From: Actinomycetota bacterium
GTDB lineage: Bacteria > Actinomycetota > Actinomycetes > Actinomycetales > Microbacteriaceae
NCBI GenBank assembly: GCA_947449765.1
Contig: CANFSP010000001.1
Location: 496,001 to 560,000 of the forward strand
Direction: 5' to 3'
Length of the DNA: 64,000 bases
Shown here: in pieces, positions 1 to 10,428 of the stretch
Layout of the letters: the number at the start of each line of letters is the position of its first letter
Numbering within the stretch: the first letter of the stretch is position 1
Translations under genes and position numbers: made by a program
Notes under the pieces: model-generated
What the model was told of the DNA's origin: nothing
Seen by the model: the letters and a program-made list of their open reading frames with translations, nothing else
Databases searched by the model: none

Positions 1-1
1 C

Positions 2-820
2 GCGGCCATGGCAGAAACACCGAGCGTGATGCCTCAGCTCCACATGCCGCTGCAGTCCGGCTCGGACCGCATCCTCAAGGCCATGCGACGCTCGTACCGC
101 AGCAGCAAGTACCTCGGCATCATCGAACGCGTGCGGGAGGCCATCCCTGATGCGGCGATCAGTACCGACATCATCGTCGGTTTTCCGGGTGAGGCCGAAG
201 AAGACTTTGAAGAAACCATGCGAGTCGTGCGCGAGGCGCGGTTTGCGACGGCGTTCACCTTCCAGTATTCGAAGCGCCCGGGAACACCCGCCGCCGAAAT
301 GAATGACCAGATACCCAAAGAGGTGGTGCAGGAACGCTTCGAGCGTCTCGTAGCGTTGCAAAACGGCATCGCCTACGAAGAAAACCAGATGCAAATCGGA
401 CGCACCGTCGAAGTTTTGGTCGCCAACGGCGAAGGACGTAAGGATGCCGCGACCCACCGCATGAGTGGCCGGGCACGGGACAGTCGACTCGTGCACTTTG
501 AGGTTCCCTCAGGTGGGGACATTCCGCGCCCCGGTGATGTGGTTACCGTCACGGTAACGGCGGCAGCGCCGTTCCACCTGCTCGCCGACCTCCCTGCGGG
601 CGTGCCGCTGAATGTGCGCAGAACACGCGCCGGGGACGCCTGGGATCGGGCGCAAGCTGAGGCGTGTGGCGTACCTGTAAGTGGCACCGGGGCCGTCGGC
701 GGCATCGACTCGGCCGGAAAAACCGTCGTCAACTTGGGGATTCCAACGCGGCGCCCGACCACGGGTGAGTCGAGCGTCACAACCACCCCGATCTACGACG
801 TGAACGATGGCCAGCGCTGA
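2..820 (+). CDS. miaB: MiaB, tRNA-2-methylthio-N6-dimethylallyladenosine synthase (C-terminal part)
   Basis: The 5' end lies outside the window; the frame is open from base 2. The radical-SAM enzyme adds a methylthio group to i6A37 of tRNAs reading codons that start with U, using SAM and iron-sulfur clusters. The visible part begins in the second half of the radical-SAM core, with the family hallmark HMPLQSGSD and [15 protein letters not shown]. It then has a C-terminal TRAM-like RNA-binding domain (from about [16 protein letters not shown] to LLADLPAG). The N-terminal cluster-binding domain and CxxxCxxC are not in view. Its end overlaps miaA by 14 bases, so the two tRNA A37 modification genes are probably translated together. 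Identity is close to certain from sequence and context. Confidence 0.95.
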   Translation, partial: AAMAETPSVMPQLHMPLQSGSDRILKAMRRSYRSSKYLGIIERVREAIPDAAISTDIIVGFPGEAEEDFEETMRVVREARFATAFTFQYSKRPGTPAAEMNDQIPKEVVQERFERLVALQNGIAYEENQMQIGRTVEVLVANGEGRKDAATHRMSGRARDSRLVHFEVPSGGDIPRPGDVVTVTVTAAAPFHLLADLPAGVPLNVRRTRAGDAWDRAQAEACGVPVSGTGAVGGIDSAGKTVVNLGIPTRRPTTGESSVTTTPIYDVNDGQR

Positions 821-1700
821 CGACCAGCGAAACCTGATTGCGATCATCGGGGCCACCGGAACCGGAAAGTCATCACTCGCACTGAGGATTGCCCTCGACA
901 TTATCGCGTCCGGAGGCAGGGCCGAGATAGTCAATGCCGATGCCATGCAGCTTTACCGCGGAATGGACATCGGTACGGCAAAGCTCGCGCTCGACGCACG
1001 GGAAGGTATCGCGCACCACCTGCTAGACGTGTTCGACGTCACCGAAGAAGCCTCCGTTGCGGACTATCAGCCCATGGCTCGACACGTCATCGACGAGATA
1101 TTCGCCCGGGGAGCTACGCCCATCCTTGTCGGAGGCTCCGGGCTCTACGTCTCGAGCGTGCTCTTCGATTTCGACTTCCCCGGACACAATGACGAGATTC
1201 GCGCGCGGCTAGAAGAGGAACTTGCACGAGATGGCCTCGGGCGGCTCGCCGCGCGTTTGCGCGAACGCGCGCCCGAGGCCGCCGCGCGCATCGACCAGCA
1301 GAATGCGCGACGTGTCGTTCGCGCACTCGAAGTGATCGAGATGAAAGGGGATGCCGGCGAGCTTGGCACGCTCCCCGAAAAGCCGATTTACTGGCGCCCC
1401 ACGCACATCATCGGGTTACGAAGCGAGCGCGCCGAACTCGTCGCACGGCTCGACGCGCGCGTGACTGACATGTGGGCGCGGGGGCTTGTGGATGAAGTGC
1501 GGGCCCTCATCCCCCTCGGGCTCGAACGAGGGGTCACTGCGCGCCGAGCCATCGGATACGCCCAAGCGCTCGCTCACATTTCGGGTGAACTCACCCAGGC
1601 TGAGGCCATTGAGCAGACCCAAGCCCTCACCCGTCGTTATGCCCGCCGACAGGTGAGCTGGTTTGCCCGTTACGCCGATGTCGAGTGGAGTGAGGCATAG
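807..1700 (+). CDS. miaA: MiaA, tRNA dimethylallyltransferase
   Basis: 297 aa, normal for the family. It transfers a dimethylallyl group from DMAPP to N6 of A37 in tRNA, making the substrate for MiaB. A P-loop GATGTGKS lies at residues 15-22, followed by the typical [17 protein letters not shown] motif, HHLLDVFD and [11 protein letters not shown]. The ATG lies inside the 3' end of miaB, which indicates coupling. The next gene, dapF, starts 9 bases after the stop. Nothing unusual is seen. Confidence 0.97.
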   Translation: MASADDQRNLIAIIGATGTGKSSLALRIALDIIASGGRAEIVNADAMQLYRGMDIGTAKLALDAREGIAHHLLDVFDVTEEASVADYQPMARHVIDEIFARGATPILVGGSGLYVSSVLFDFDFPGHNDEIRARLEEELARDGLGRLAARLRERAPEAAARIDQQNARRVVRALEVIEMKGDAGELGTLPEKPIYWRPTHIIGLRSERAELVARLDARVTDMWARGLVDEVRALIPLGLERGVTARRAIGYAQALAHISGELTQAEAIEQTQALTRRYARRQVSWFARYADVEWSEA

Positions 1701-1709
1701 GCTTAACTC

Positions 1710-2624
1710 ATGGCGATTTCGCTTCACTTCACCAAGGGCCACGGCACGGGAAACGACTTCATCCTCTTTGCCGACCCTGACGGCGATATCGTTCTTACCC
1801 GCGATCAAATCGCCGTGCTCGCCGATCGCAACTTTGGAATTGGCGCTGACGGGGTGATTCGGGCCGTGCGCTCGACCGCCCTCAATCGCTGGCAGGGCAA
1901 AGAGATTGTTGCGGATGCCGCCGGCGCCGCAGTGCTCGACGAAGAGCCTGAAGCTCAGTGGTTTATGGATTACTACAACGCCGACGGAAGCATCAGCGAA
2001 ATGTGCGGCAACGGCGTGAGGGTATTCGCCAAATTTCTCATCGAATCCGGGCTCACTCAGCTCGCCCCGGGTGAGACATTGAACATCGGGACGCGCGCCG
2101 GTGTGAAAGACGTTCAACTCAACAACACAGGCTTTCAGGTCGATATGGGGCGCTGGCGCTTCGACGAATCCGAACCACTGGTCCGCATTGCCGGCGTCGA
2201 TGTCGCCCGACCCGGACTCGGCATTAACGTGGGTAACCCACACGTTGTCGTCGCCCTCTCCAGTGACGATGAACTCGATCACGCGAACCTGTACGTCACG
2301 CCGGTGCTCGATCCGCCCGCACCTGAGGGTGCCAACGTCGAATTGGTGGTGCCAAGCGAACCCCTCATTGTCGATGGCGTCGGTCACATTCGGATGCGCG
2401 TGCACGAGCGTGGCGTCGGTGAAACGCTCAGCTGCGGCACGGGAACCGTTGCCGCGGCACTAGCCACCCGGCACTGGGCAGGTGCTGGCGCGCCCCACCA
2501 CTGGCGCGTGGATGTTCCGGGAGGCACACTCGCCGTGCGCATGTTCCCCGCGGAAGACGGCGAGCATGTCGCCCTCTCCGGCCCAGCAACCCTCGTCTAC
2601 ACGGGAACCGTCGAACTCGCCTAG
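1710..2624 (+). CDS. dapF: DapF, diaminopimelate epimerase
   Basis: 304 aa. It converts LL- to meso-diaminopimelate for lysine and peptidoglycan synthesis through a two-cysteine mechanism without cofactor. Both catalytic cysteines are visible: C99 in MCGNGVRVF and C242 in [11 protein letters not shown]. The N-terminal [14 protein letters not shown] is the family signature. It is the last gene of the miaB-miaA-dapF series. In many actinobacteria hflX follows closely, but here about 15.7 kb of accessory genes on the opposite strand intervene before the methyltransferase/hflX part of the backbone. Confidence 0.97.
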   Translation: MAISLHFTKGHGTGNDFILFADPDGDIVLTRDQIAVLADRNFGIGADGVIRAVRSTALNRWQGKEIVADAAGAAVLDEEPEAQWFMDYYNADGSISEMCGNGVRVFAKFLIESGLTQLAPGETLNIGTRAGVKDVQLNNTGFQVDMGRWRFDESEPLVRIAGVDVARPGLGINVGNPHVVVALSSDDELDHANLYVTPVLDPPAPEGANVELVVPSEPLIVDGVGHIRMRVHERGVGETLSCGTGTVAAALATRHWAGAGAPHHWRVDVPGGTLAVRMFPAEDGEHVALSGPATLVYTGTVELA

Positions 2625-2627
2625 CAG

Positions 2628-2674
2628 AACGCTGGACACAGGAGGAGCCCGCCGAGAGCCGGCGACTCAGCGTT
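2628..2674. terminator. Probable bidirectional terminator between convergent genes
   Basis: AACGCTG (2628-2634) pairs with CAGCGTT (2668-2674), with a smaller GCCG/CGGC stem inside. It sits between convergent dapF and the zinc-ribbon gene. There is no long T tract, so the strength is uncertain. Confidence 0.4.
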
Positions 2675-2684
2675 GACCCGTTGA

Positions 2685-3212
2685 CTAAATGTCGTAACCG
2701 GCCTCAAGGAGTTCACGAGCCAAATCGAAAGCAATCTCGTCCGATTCGTCACCGGTACCGGTCATCTTTCGGCTCATGATGACGTAGGCTCTCACGACGT
2801 TTCCGCCGATGCCCGCGCCCCAGGTCTCGCCCGAGGAGCTGCCGTAGCTGACGTTGGTCAATCCAATTCCTTCGGTTCGCGGAATGATTCCCTCAACTTT
2901 CCAGCCCTGAAGACCCGCGGCCTGGACCAGGCTCATGTCAAAATCGGCAACAGGCGAGCCGGTAACCACGGAGTCGATGGTCACGTAGACCGATTTATAG
3001 ACGGTAGGAGCACTGCCCGCCCCGATGAGGGTCGATGCAGACGATGCCCACGCCTGGAGTGCCTCAGTGACATGTGCCTCAAAGGCCTCGCGCTCCTCGG
3101 CACGTCGGTTAGCGAGCTCAACCTCGCGCTCCGCTGCGAGTTGCTGTTGGCAACTGTTGCACACGGTCTTTCCGATACCGGCCTTCTCACCGCACACACC
3201 GCAAAACGCCAT
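2685..3212 (-). CDS. Zinc-ribbon protein of unknown function, last gene of the tubulin-like cluster
   Basis: 175 aa. Two CxxC pairs at C4/C7 and C18/C21 form a small N-terminal zinc ribbon. A charged, probably helical stretch (about residues 24-50) follows, then a mixed alpha/beta domain without a motif I recognise. No signal peptide or TM segment is seen. It is 11 bases downstream of the 1246-aa gene, with a GGAGGA ribosome site just before the ATG, so it belongs to the same minus-strand operon. Similar short zinc ribbons occur at the ends of other accessory proteins in this window. Function unknown. Confidence 0.8.
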   Translation of the reverse strand: MAFCGVCGEKAGIGKTVCNSCQQQLAAEREVELANRRAEEREAFEAHVTEALQAWASSASTLIGAGSAPTVYKSVYVTIDSVVTGSPVADFDMSLVQAAGLQGWKVEGIIPRTEGIGLTNVSYGSSSGETWGAGIGGNVVRAYVIMSRKMTGTGDESDEIAFDLARELLEAGYDI

Positions 3213-3223
3213 GATTCCTCCAG

Positions 3224-6200
3224 TTAGATGATTCGGTAACCGCCGGAGCCGTTGCCCTGGTCGGGTTCGGATTCGTCAGTTCGCGTTGACCAGAAGTTGA
3301 GCACTTCCTCATCGACCGGGCCAACGACATCAATTCGGATGACCGCATCAATCGGGCGAACACGCGAACCTTCATAAGTCTCGATTGTTGCTTTGTTTCC
3401 CGGTTGAGTGTCTGACTCTTCGATGAGTAGTTTCATGTGCTCAGGGACATATGTCACGGACGTCACATCGTGGTTCACGTCGGAGACCCGGTGAACGGCG
3501 TCAATGTGGAGTTCAGAGAGAGGAGTGATGCGGTTGCTCATGCCACGGCCTCGGATCACCGTGGTGCTCAAGAACTCATCCCAGGTCTCTGTGGTGTACT
3601 CGTTGAGCGAGAGACCATCCATGTCCGTCTTCAACGCGGAAAGCGGATTTTCGTCCAACGAACGAACCGGTGGTCGCGCCACTGTCATGGCATTGGTTTG
3701 CAGATCGTCAATCGCCGGCCGCATGAAGTGCAAGCCAACGCGCTCCAGGAGTTTCTCATCGCTGGAGAACTGACGCACCAGTTTGCGTGCACCGTTCGTG
3801 ACGTGCGGAAGATCATTGTCAAGAGTCTCTACGCTGAAGCTGTCCCGAAGCTCATTTGATGAGCGCCCGACCTCCGCGACAAATTCCTCAAAGGCCTTCT
3901 TGCGCCAACCGGGGCGAGTCAACATTCGGATAGCGTGAGCGCGGAGCTTGGCCCGGGAATCAGAGTCGTCATCGTTAGCCTGCGCAATACGCATGGCGAA
4001 GGGGAGCGCACCCGTGTCGAGCTCCTTAGCCGCGGACTCCAACCAGGAATCGTGGGCTTTCCAAGGATGGTGCATCACTCGTGCCAGCAAATCCAACCAG
4101 TCCATGGTTTGAGCATGCAATTCCGTCAGGCGAAGGAGTTCGCTCTGCGCGTTGGCGTAGCCATCCGCCGTGTTTTCGATGCGCACTCGTTCGGTTTCCG
4201 TTGACCGTACAAAAATGCTGTGCCCGACGTAATAACGAATGGCGTATCCAATGTAGCCACTGATCACACTGACGATGAGTCCGAACATCGTCCACCAGAT
4301 CACCGTGCTGGTGATCCCCGGAACGAGAGGGAAGAGCTTCTCAAAGAATCCGAGGACGGCGGCCAAGACGATCAGCCCCGCAATGAGGAACATCGTGGGA
4401 ATGTACACGAGCAGCGACTTGTGGAAAGCCTTTCTCAGCTTGACCAAGGTGCCCGGCTCGGGTGCGTTGATCTGCTTAATCTCGATTTCCCAATTGTCTA
4501 CATCCGCTTGAGCTGCAGCCCGCTCGGCCCGCATCCGTCGGCGAATTCGCCACGTCAGGGTGCGTTCCATGCCGTTATACCAGCTCGTGAAAAGGTCGGT
4601 AAGGTCCTGTCTCTTCGCTACGAGATCAGTCGACGCAACGATGAGTTTGTCTGCCTCGACCTGTGCAGCGAGGGCCTCCTTGAGTTCTTTCTTGAGCGCC
4701 TTGTGGCGACGAATGAGGTCGGCGACATCGTCAGATGGAGAAGACGTCGATGGAGCTGATGCCGAAGCTGTCTCAGGGGCTTGTGGTGACGCAGGTGCGT
4801 GAGCAGTCGCCGGCTGGTCGGCCTGCGGTGCGTCGGCCTGCGGTGCGTCGGCCTGCGGAGCCGTTCCCTGAGGATTTGCCGGCGGTGCAGCTGGAGCTGC
4901 AGGCGGAGCAGCTGAGGGTGGAGTGAGCTTCTTCTTCACCACCGCTGTAGTCTCCGTGGGCTTCTCACCGGGTGTGATTCTGGTGATGACTAACGTTTCG
5001 TCGTTCGAGGGCTTGGCTTGCTCGCGAGTGGGCTTGTCGGCCTGGGCCTCGGCCGCCGCTATTGGTTCAGCGTCTCGTGCTTCGGGCTCGGTTTTTTTCG
5101 GACGAGCCTTTGGTGCAGAAGCATCCGTGCGTCTTCCTGGCTCGCCAATGACATCGATCGTGAATCGTCCCCTGGATCGCGGCGATACCGTCGTTGATTC
5201 GTTGGTTTGCGATTCCGTGTTGGTGACGGTGTCATCCTCAGTGGACCCTTCGTCGGTGGGAGCAGCAAAGGTACGAAGCCTGACCCCGCGAAGGAGGAGA
5301 CCCTGGGCTTTTCCGCTGGCTTGAGCAAGAGTGATTGGGCGCTCGACGCCAAGTTCGTCGGTTTCTGTCGCACCCTTTTCCCTCAGGCTGGCCAGGATCG
5401 TGTCGAGCTCATGCTGGATGCGTTCCACACCGTGCATCGCAGAAATTGCCGCTTGCTCTGCCTGACTGTGCTGCTCTTCAGGTTCACGCTGCCATTTGGC
5501 AAGTATGGCCGGCGCCTCCATGGCCTCCTCGAGGTCATCCCAGCCGTAGCTGGGCAGAATGCCCTCAGGTAATTCCATGTCCTGAGGGAGAGTGAACCGA
5601 TCGTCCGGATGCATGAATAGCGTGCCAACGTTGCGGAAAACCGGGAGTACGTTGCCTTCGAGAGGTGGGAATCCGTTGGATGCAGCATCAGAACCATCGA
5701 GAACGGCAAAAAGTCGGGTACGGATGTTCGTCCACAGTCCCGGAGTCGACCTGATCAGGCTCTTCCGAATCGGCGCCGCCATCATGTTGACGTACGCCTC
5801 CTCTGCCTTAGCGTGAAGAGTCTGATGCGCGCGGAACAGCTCCAAATCGCGACCGTCGAGTTCTTCGGCAAAAGCCTCGGGGTTGATCTCGGCGATACCG
5901 TCTTCCGTGTAGAGAGTTTCTTGCAACTTCTGGGACGACTTCTGACGGATGCGCCGCCACGCCCATCTCGGAATCTGAGCGAGTTTGAGCCACGCAAACT
6001 TGGTGAAGTCCCAGAGTGCGTGCCAAAAACGGAAGGCGAGTTTGCCGCTGGCGTCACGCAGTGCGTGAGCCCGGTAGGTGAGGATGCCGCCTTCGAGTTC
6101 GGAGAAGAAATAGCTATTGACCAGTGAATCGACGTAGCCGTCTTGATCCTGGTCTGAGATGAACGTCGTTCCCTGCGGGGCTTGTTCGAGGGTGAATCCC

Positions 6201-6964
6201 GGCGACGCGAGGTCGCGCACAACTTCCGCGCTGATGCGACGCGCGAGACGGTCGGTAAGAATGGCCGAGACAAAAACGCGTGACAGCCACATTTTCGTGT
6301 TGTCTCGACGGGTGACTTTGACCAAATCAAAGTTGCCAGCCGGAAGGCCGTTCCAGAGACCGGCCACCGTCGCGATGTGCATGAGGATGAACCCGTTGAA
6401 ACGCTTGCCGTCGCGAACGAAGGCATCGGGTGACCACGGGGAGCTTCGGTCTTCAGGCGCCGCAACGATGACGAAACCCGCTCCACGTTGATCGTCAGTG
6501 ATGCGATGTGACGATCGGTACTCAGTTGAAGGGATCACCAATGTAATCGAGTCCAGGAGGGCTTCAGACTCGGGGTCATCCTGGGGGAGCGCCGCCGAGA
6601 TATGCAGGTAGCGTTCGAGTTGCGTCACCACAGAATCTTGTATCTCGTCTGTCTCGTTTGATTTGGTCGACAACTTGACCTTGATGAGACGAATTTTGCT
6701 GTAGTGGTCCACGGCTAGTTGATCAAAAAGCGGGACCCGAATGTTCACTACGGATCGATCCTGCGCGGCACCGATGACTGTCGCGGTAATTTGGGCGGGG
6801 GCGCCCGGCACGTTGACAACATCTTCCGGGTGAATCCACATCGCCGGAGCCAATAGACCAGAATCGGCCCAGTTGGTCACGAGGGCGGCTAAATCTTTAC
6901 CCGCGGTTCCCCCGGGCAGGAGCACAATGCTGACCCGATTGTCTTGCCAGATACTTGGACTCAT
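3224..6964 (-). CDS. Large membrane protein of unknown function, partner of the tubulin-like GTPase
   Basis: 1246 aa. The N-terminal ~550 residues look globular with no family that I can name. A long low-complexity linker follows (about 600-790), rich in Pro/Ala/Gln/Thr, with a repeated PQADA unit encoded by 15-bp DNA repeats around 4811-4860. A coiled-coil-like charged region comes next (about 790-870), then two strong TM helices (about 880-945), and a C-terminal ~300-residue domain with a predicted beta-rich end. It starts 6 bases after the tubulin-like gene, which implies one transcript and a shared process. An anchoring or scaffolding role for the tubulin-like protein is inference. Confidence 0.8.
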   Translation of the reverse strand: MSPSIWQDNRVSIVLLPGGTAGKDLAALVTNWADSGLLAPAMWIHPEDVVNVPGAPAQITATVIGAAQDRSVVNIRVPLFDQLAVDHYSKIRLIKVKLSTKSNETDEIQDSVVTQLERYLHISAALPQDDPESEALLDSITLVIPSTEYRSSHRITDDQRGAGFVIVAAPEDRSSPWSPDAFVRDGKRFNGFILMHIATVAGLWNGLPAGNFDLVKVTRRDNTKMWLSRVFVSAILTDRLARRISAEVVRDLASPGFTLEQAPQGTTFISDQDQDGYVDSLVNSYFFSELEGGILTYRAHALRDASGKLAFRFWHALWDFTKFAWLKLAQIPRWAWRRIRQKSSQKLQETLYTEDGIAEINPEAFAEELDGRDLELFRAHQTLHAKAEEAYVNMMAAPIRKSLIRSTPGLWTNIRTRLFAVLDGSDAASNGFPPLEGNVLPVFRNVGTLFMHPDDRFTLPQDMELPEGILPSYGWDDLEEAMEAPAILAKWQREPEEQHSQAEQAAISAMHGVERIQHELDTILASLREKGATETDELGVERPITLAQASGKAQGLLLRGVRLRTFAAPTDEGSTEDDTVTNTESQTNESTTVSPRSRGRFTIDVIGEPGRRTDASAPKARPKKTEPEARDAEPIAAAEAQADKPTREQAKPSNDETLVITRITPGEKPTETTAVVKKKLTPPSAAPPAAPAAPPANPQGTAPQADAPQADAPQADQPATAHAPASPQAPETASASAPSTSSPSDDVADLIRRHKALKKELKEALAAQVEADKLIVASTDLVAKRQDLTDLFTSWYNGMERTLTWRIRRRMRAERAAAQADVDNWEIEIKQINAPEPGTLVKLRKAFHKSLLVYIPTMFLIAGLIVLAAVLGFFEKLFPLVPGITSTVIWWTMFGLIVSVISGYIGYAIRYYVGHSIFVRSTETERVRIENTADGYANAQSELLRLTELHAQTMDWLDLLARVMHHPWKAHDSWLESAAKELDTGALPFAMRIAQANDDDSDSRAKLRAHAIRMLTRPGWRKKAFEEFVAEVGRSSNELRDSFSVETLDNDLPHVTNGARKLVRQFSSDEKLLERVGLHFMRPAIDDLQTNAMTVARPPVRSLDENPLSALKTDMDGLSLNEYTTETWDEFLSTTVIRGRGMSNRITPLSELHIDAVHRVSDVNHDVTSVTYVPEHMKLLIEESDTQPGNKATIETYEGSRVRPIDAVIRIDVVGPVDEEVLNFWSTRTDESEPDQGNGSGGYRII

Positions 6965-6970
6965 GCGTGC

Positions 6971-9900
6971 CTACTGAACAACAATTCCGTCGGCAAAAGC
7001 GGACGATCCGCCCTTGAAGTCTTTGAAATCCGAAATGATTCCATCGAGAACCCGGATGATGATTGGCGCAATTTCCCACACATTAGGTCGGTTATAGAGA
7101 GATCCCTTATCCGCCATAATTGTGGATTCAAACGTCTCCTTCAGTTTTTCGGTCCACTCGCAGATCAACGCTGCCCGAGCTGAAGCGTCCGTGGTTGATT
7201 CCGGCCGTTGTGCGAGTGATGCGGGATTAGTGAAAGCAAACGGGTCAATCCCGGAGGTAATCCACTGCCCCAGCTGGGAGGTCGTCATTTCGCTTCCGAG
7301 CTCGTAGAGTCGCTTGTACGGCTTGAGGGGTTCAAGGCTCGCCTGGCTGTTTGCCAGGGCCTGAACAATGAGGCTCGATTCGAGTACGGCACCCAGATAG
7401 TCGTCCGCGGGCACAACGGCCGAGCGGTAGAGAAGTGGGTGCGGGAACGACAAATCAGCGCCCGACGCATCCTTGACGAGGATTCGTGGCCCCATGGCGG
7501 CGTCATCGCTCAAGGCCAACTGCGCGAAGGCCTGCGCGATGAACCAGCCGCGGGTCATCTGCGTCAGGGTGTCATGATCCATCGGAACCGATTCGTGCAG
7601 CAGTCGCGCGCGCTTCCACTTCCAGAACCCGGCACGACTCTGGCTCGATGCCGACACGGCGTTCCAGCCCCGCGCGATTGGCTCCATGAGCGAGTCGATA
7701 ACAATCGGGTTGAACGAGTGTTCGGTAGCCTGAAAAAATTCCACACTCGTGGCTTGGGAAACGCTAAAGAACGCTTTGGGGTTGCCGAGGCTTCCGACCT
7801 TCTTTTCGACGATCGCGTAGCACTGTTGGTATATTTCCTCGCCTTCTTGGAACGGCAGTCCCGAGCAGACCAAGTGGTCGTTGGACGGGGTTCGAGGTTT
7901 TCCGTGAATCGCTTGAATGAGCGTGTTGTTCAACTTCACCAAGGGGCCACTGGCGTCCATCGCGGTCGCCAGCTCGCCGAGGAATAGCTCGCCACGGCGG
8001 GAAACCTCGAGCTGACCCTCGGGGGTTTGACTCGGGTCAAGCCAGTCTCGAATGCTCTGACCAAGATAGGTTGCGAAGGCAGTACCCTTGCGATTCAACC
8101 AAATGTTGGCACGAACGAGATACTCCTCTGGCGTGCGGGGGATGATGAAGCGAGCCGCCTTGCCGCTTCGGCTGGATGCGCGTCCCACAAAGACCGTGGG
8201 GGACCATGCCTCTTCAACATCGATGAAGTTGAGCGGGTTCTTCGGGTCGCCAACAATGACTTCGGGGAGTGCCTCAATGACGGCATCGAGCGGTTGTGCG
8301 GTGTTGGTAAAGGTGCCCTTCATGAGTCGCAAAAACTCCGAGGGGAATTCGTCAGCCTTCACCAGCATGCGCTCGTTCGAACTCGTACGGAACTTCGCAG
8401 CAACAACCTCACTCTTATAGGTAGCCCAGTCCTTGAAGCCGTTCGGACGACCGTCGGGCGTGGTTGTTGCTTCCGTAGTGTTGCGCAAGTGGGTCAGTGC
8501 TTGCTTGACGTAGCTATTGAGGGGAACGACGAAGTTCTTGAGGGCATCCTTGATGAGCTCGGCGCATTCGTGGAGGTTTTGCGACTGGATTTGCCAATCG
8601 AGATACTGGCCAGCAAACGCGACGGCCTTGTTGAAGGGATCGGATCCGATTCGCACCGGTGCTTGTCCACCTTCGAGCAGTCCACTCGTGATGTACGAAC
8701 CGAGTGCGTCGATTGCGCGGATGAAAGGCACCCGCTCCGACTCGAGCTCCTCCGCGGCGATCTTGAGCGACTTGACGAGTTCATCCATCAGCTGCTGGGT
8801 GACCGGGAGTCCGTGTGTCACCGCGAACCGCGTGACCGTACTGAGCAACTGCTGGGGTTTTGTTGCGAGCCACTCTTCGAACTTTGCTGCCCGGTTGGCT
8901 CGGTCCTCTTCCAAATATCCGTCAATGAAGTTATTGGTGGCGATGAGAATTTTCTGTTGCCACGTGTTTTGATCCAGAGCTTTGTTGGGGTTTACACCGG
9001 CGGTAACCTCTTGCGTTACTTGCTGGGTGAACCGAGCGGTGAGAACCGGAGTTGCCACCTTGTCGTACATGGCGTCTTTGATTTGATTCTGGTTTTCGCC
9101 GATGCCTTCTTCGTTCCAACCGGTTGCCGTGAGAAAGCTCACGAGTGCGGATTGAGCGTCTTCAGCAATGATCTGGTCTTCGGTGTTATCGATGAAGCTC
9201 GCGCCGCCGTCGCCGCGCTTGATGATGTGCGCTTGAAGCAAGCGGTCGATGACACTCCGAGCGAGGCGCTCCTGGGCGTAGAGAGCAAATTTTTCACGGC
9301 CGAGGGTGACCCGGGCAAATCCCAGTCCGCCGAATGTGGGCAAGTGCATGTCGCTGTTGTTGAAGCCAGAATGCTCCTGTACGACGTTGCGGGCGTTGCT
9401 TTGCTCCCAGTTACCGATGACGTAACTGTCAAACGTGTTCTGGAACGTGTCCTCGGAAATCCACGCAGCCAGAGTTTGAGAAATAGCGCGATAGACGTCT
9501 TCACCGCTTTCAAAGCTGGTGTTTTCGTTTTGACGTCCGACGATGAACGGATACCGCACACCGACACGATCTTCACCCTCGCTGATGTTGGCGATGGTGA
9601 GACCATAGCCCTTGTAAACCTCGACGACCGAACTCTCCACGTCGCTGTTCCAGAGACCGTTCGTGGTTTCCGAGGTGACGGCGAGGGAGTTGCTGGCGAT
9701 ACCCGCATTGCCCGCAATGCCATCGAAAATGTCCGGTGCGTAGAGAATGCCCACCGAGTTTCGCGCCCACGAGTCCTTTAGCTCTGCCTTGAGCGCTTCG
9801 GCAACATCCATGTACTGACCCGCTCCGGAACCACCGGCGACTGAGGAAATGATGATGAGGAGGGGCGCTTTAGCCTTGACGTCGACGTCAAGCTTTTTTC

Positions 9901-10399
9901 CCTGCAGGAGTTCCGTGACCCGTGCGAGCTGTGTGCTCGTGGCTGCACCATTCATGTTTGCGACGGCAGCACGTGCTTCGGCAGCCACCTTGTCGAGGCG
10001 GGCGAGGATGGCTGCGCGTCCGACAGCCCGGTACTGACCGGCGCCCTTGTCAATGTTTACCGGAACAGTGTTCGGGTCTGGCAATTGACGGAGCAGTCGC
10101 TCACGTTGTGATGCCGGAGTGCGTGACGAGATGGCGGCTACCAGGTTGGCGTATCCGCCATATGCGGTCGACAGACCAACATACGCGTTCTGTGGCAAGA
10201 ACGATGCGGGAAAGTCGCTCCCGTCCTGAACGACTGGCGTGTCGTAGTGCAGGAATTGCCACGCGGTAGGGATTCCTTCGGTCCAGCCCAACAGATTGAG
10301 CTTCATTTCGAGCGCATCGCGGACCGCACGAAGGGTTTTACCGCCCGACCCGCCAACGCCGACGAGGAGGAACGGACGGAGCATATTGCTTGAAGCCAT
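6971..10399 (-). CDS. Tubulin-like GTPase-domain protein (Tubulin_2 type)
   Basis: 1142 aa. The N-terminus has a glycine loop FLLVGVGGSGGKT like the first nucleotide loop of tubulin/FtsZ proteins. About residues 190-205 carry SSVAGGSGAGQYMD, a version of the tubulin signature GGGTGxG. The remaining ~750 residues are mostly helical with no catalytic motif I can name. This fits the actinobacterial tubulin-like family (Pfam Tubulin_2), which is far from FtsZ and CetZ and has no settled function. It sits between a VWA protein and a large membrane protein in one operon, suggesting a membrane-linked, possibly filament-forming apparatus. Polymerisation and GTP use are inferred from the loops only. 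Confidence 0.8.
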   Translation of the reverse strand: MASSNMLRPFLLVGVGGSGGKTLRAVRDALEMKLNLLGWTEGIPTAWQFLHYDTPVVQDGSDFPASFLPQNAYVGLSTAYGGYANLVAAISSRTPASQRERLLRQLPDPNTVPVNIDKGAGQYRAVGRAAILARLDKVAAEARAAVANMNGAATSTQLARVTELLQGKKLDVDVKAKAPLLIIISSVAGGSGAGQYMDVAEALKAELKDSWARNSVGILYAPDIFDGIAGNAGIASNSLAVTSETTNGLWNSDVESSVVEVYKGYGLTIANISEGEDRVGVRYPFIVGRQNENTSFESGEDVYRAISQTLAAWISEDTFQNTFDSYVIGNWEQSNARNVVQEHSGFNNSDMHLPTFGGLGFARVTLGREKFALYAQERLARSVIDRLLQAHIIKRGDGGASFIDNTEDQIIAEDAQSALVSFLTATGWNEEGIGENQNQIKDAMYDKVATPVLTARFTQQVTQEVTAGVNPNKALDQNTWQQKILIATNNFIDGYLEEDRANRAAKFEEWLATKPQQLLSTVTRFAVTHGLPVTQQLMDELVKSLKIAAEELESERVPFIRAIDALGSYITSGLLEGGQAPVRIGSDPFNKAVAFAGQYLDWQIQSQNLHECAELIKDALKNFVVPLNSYVKQALTHLRNTTEATTTPDGRPNGFKDWATYKSEVVAAKFRTSSNERMLVKADEFPSEFLRLMKGTFTNTAQPLDAVIEALPEVIVGDPKNPLNFIDVEEAWSPTVFVGRASSRSGKAARFIIPRTPEEYLVRANIWLNRKGTAFATYLGQSIRDWLDPSQTPEGQLEVSRRGELFLGELATAMDASGPLVKLNNTLIQAIHGKPRTPSNDHLVCSGLPFQEGEEIYQQCYAIVEKKVGSLGNPKAFFSVSQATSVEFFQATEHSFNPIVIDSLMEPIARGWNAVSASSQSRAGFWKWKRARLLHESVPMDHDTLTQMTRGWFIAQAFAQLALSDDAAMGPRILVKDASGADLSFPHPLLYRSAVVPADDYLGAVLESSLIVQALANSQASLEPLKPYKRLYELGSEMTTSQLGQWITSGIDPFAFTNPASLAQRPESTTDASARAALICEWTEKLKETFESTIMADKGSLYNRPNVWEIAPIIIRVLDGIISDFKDFKGGSSAFADGIVVQ

Positions 10400-10428
10400 G
10401 GGAGTGTCCTTGTATCTGAGGAGTGGTG

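Noticed and set aside
1416-2405. 329-codon frame antisense to miaA/dapF
   Set aside because: Covers two unmistakable core genes and shows no family features.
8027-9781. 584-codon open frame antisense to the tubulin-like gene
   Set aside because: No ribosome site or motif; it mirrors the GC-rich codon pattern of the well-supported gene on the other strand.
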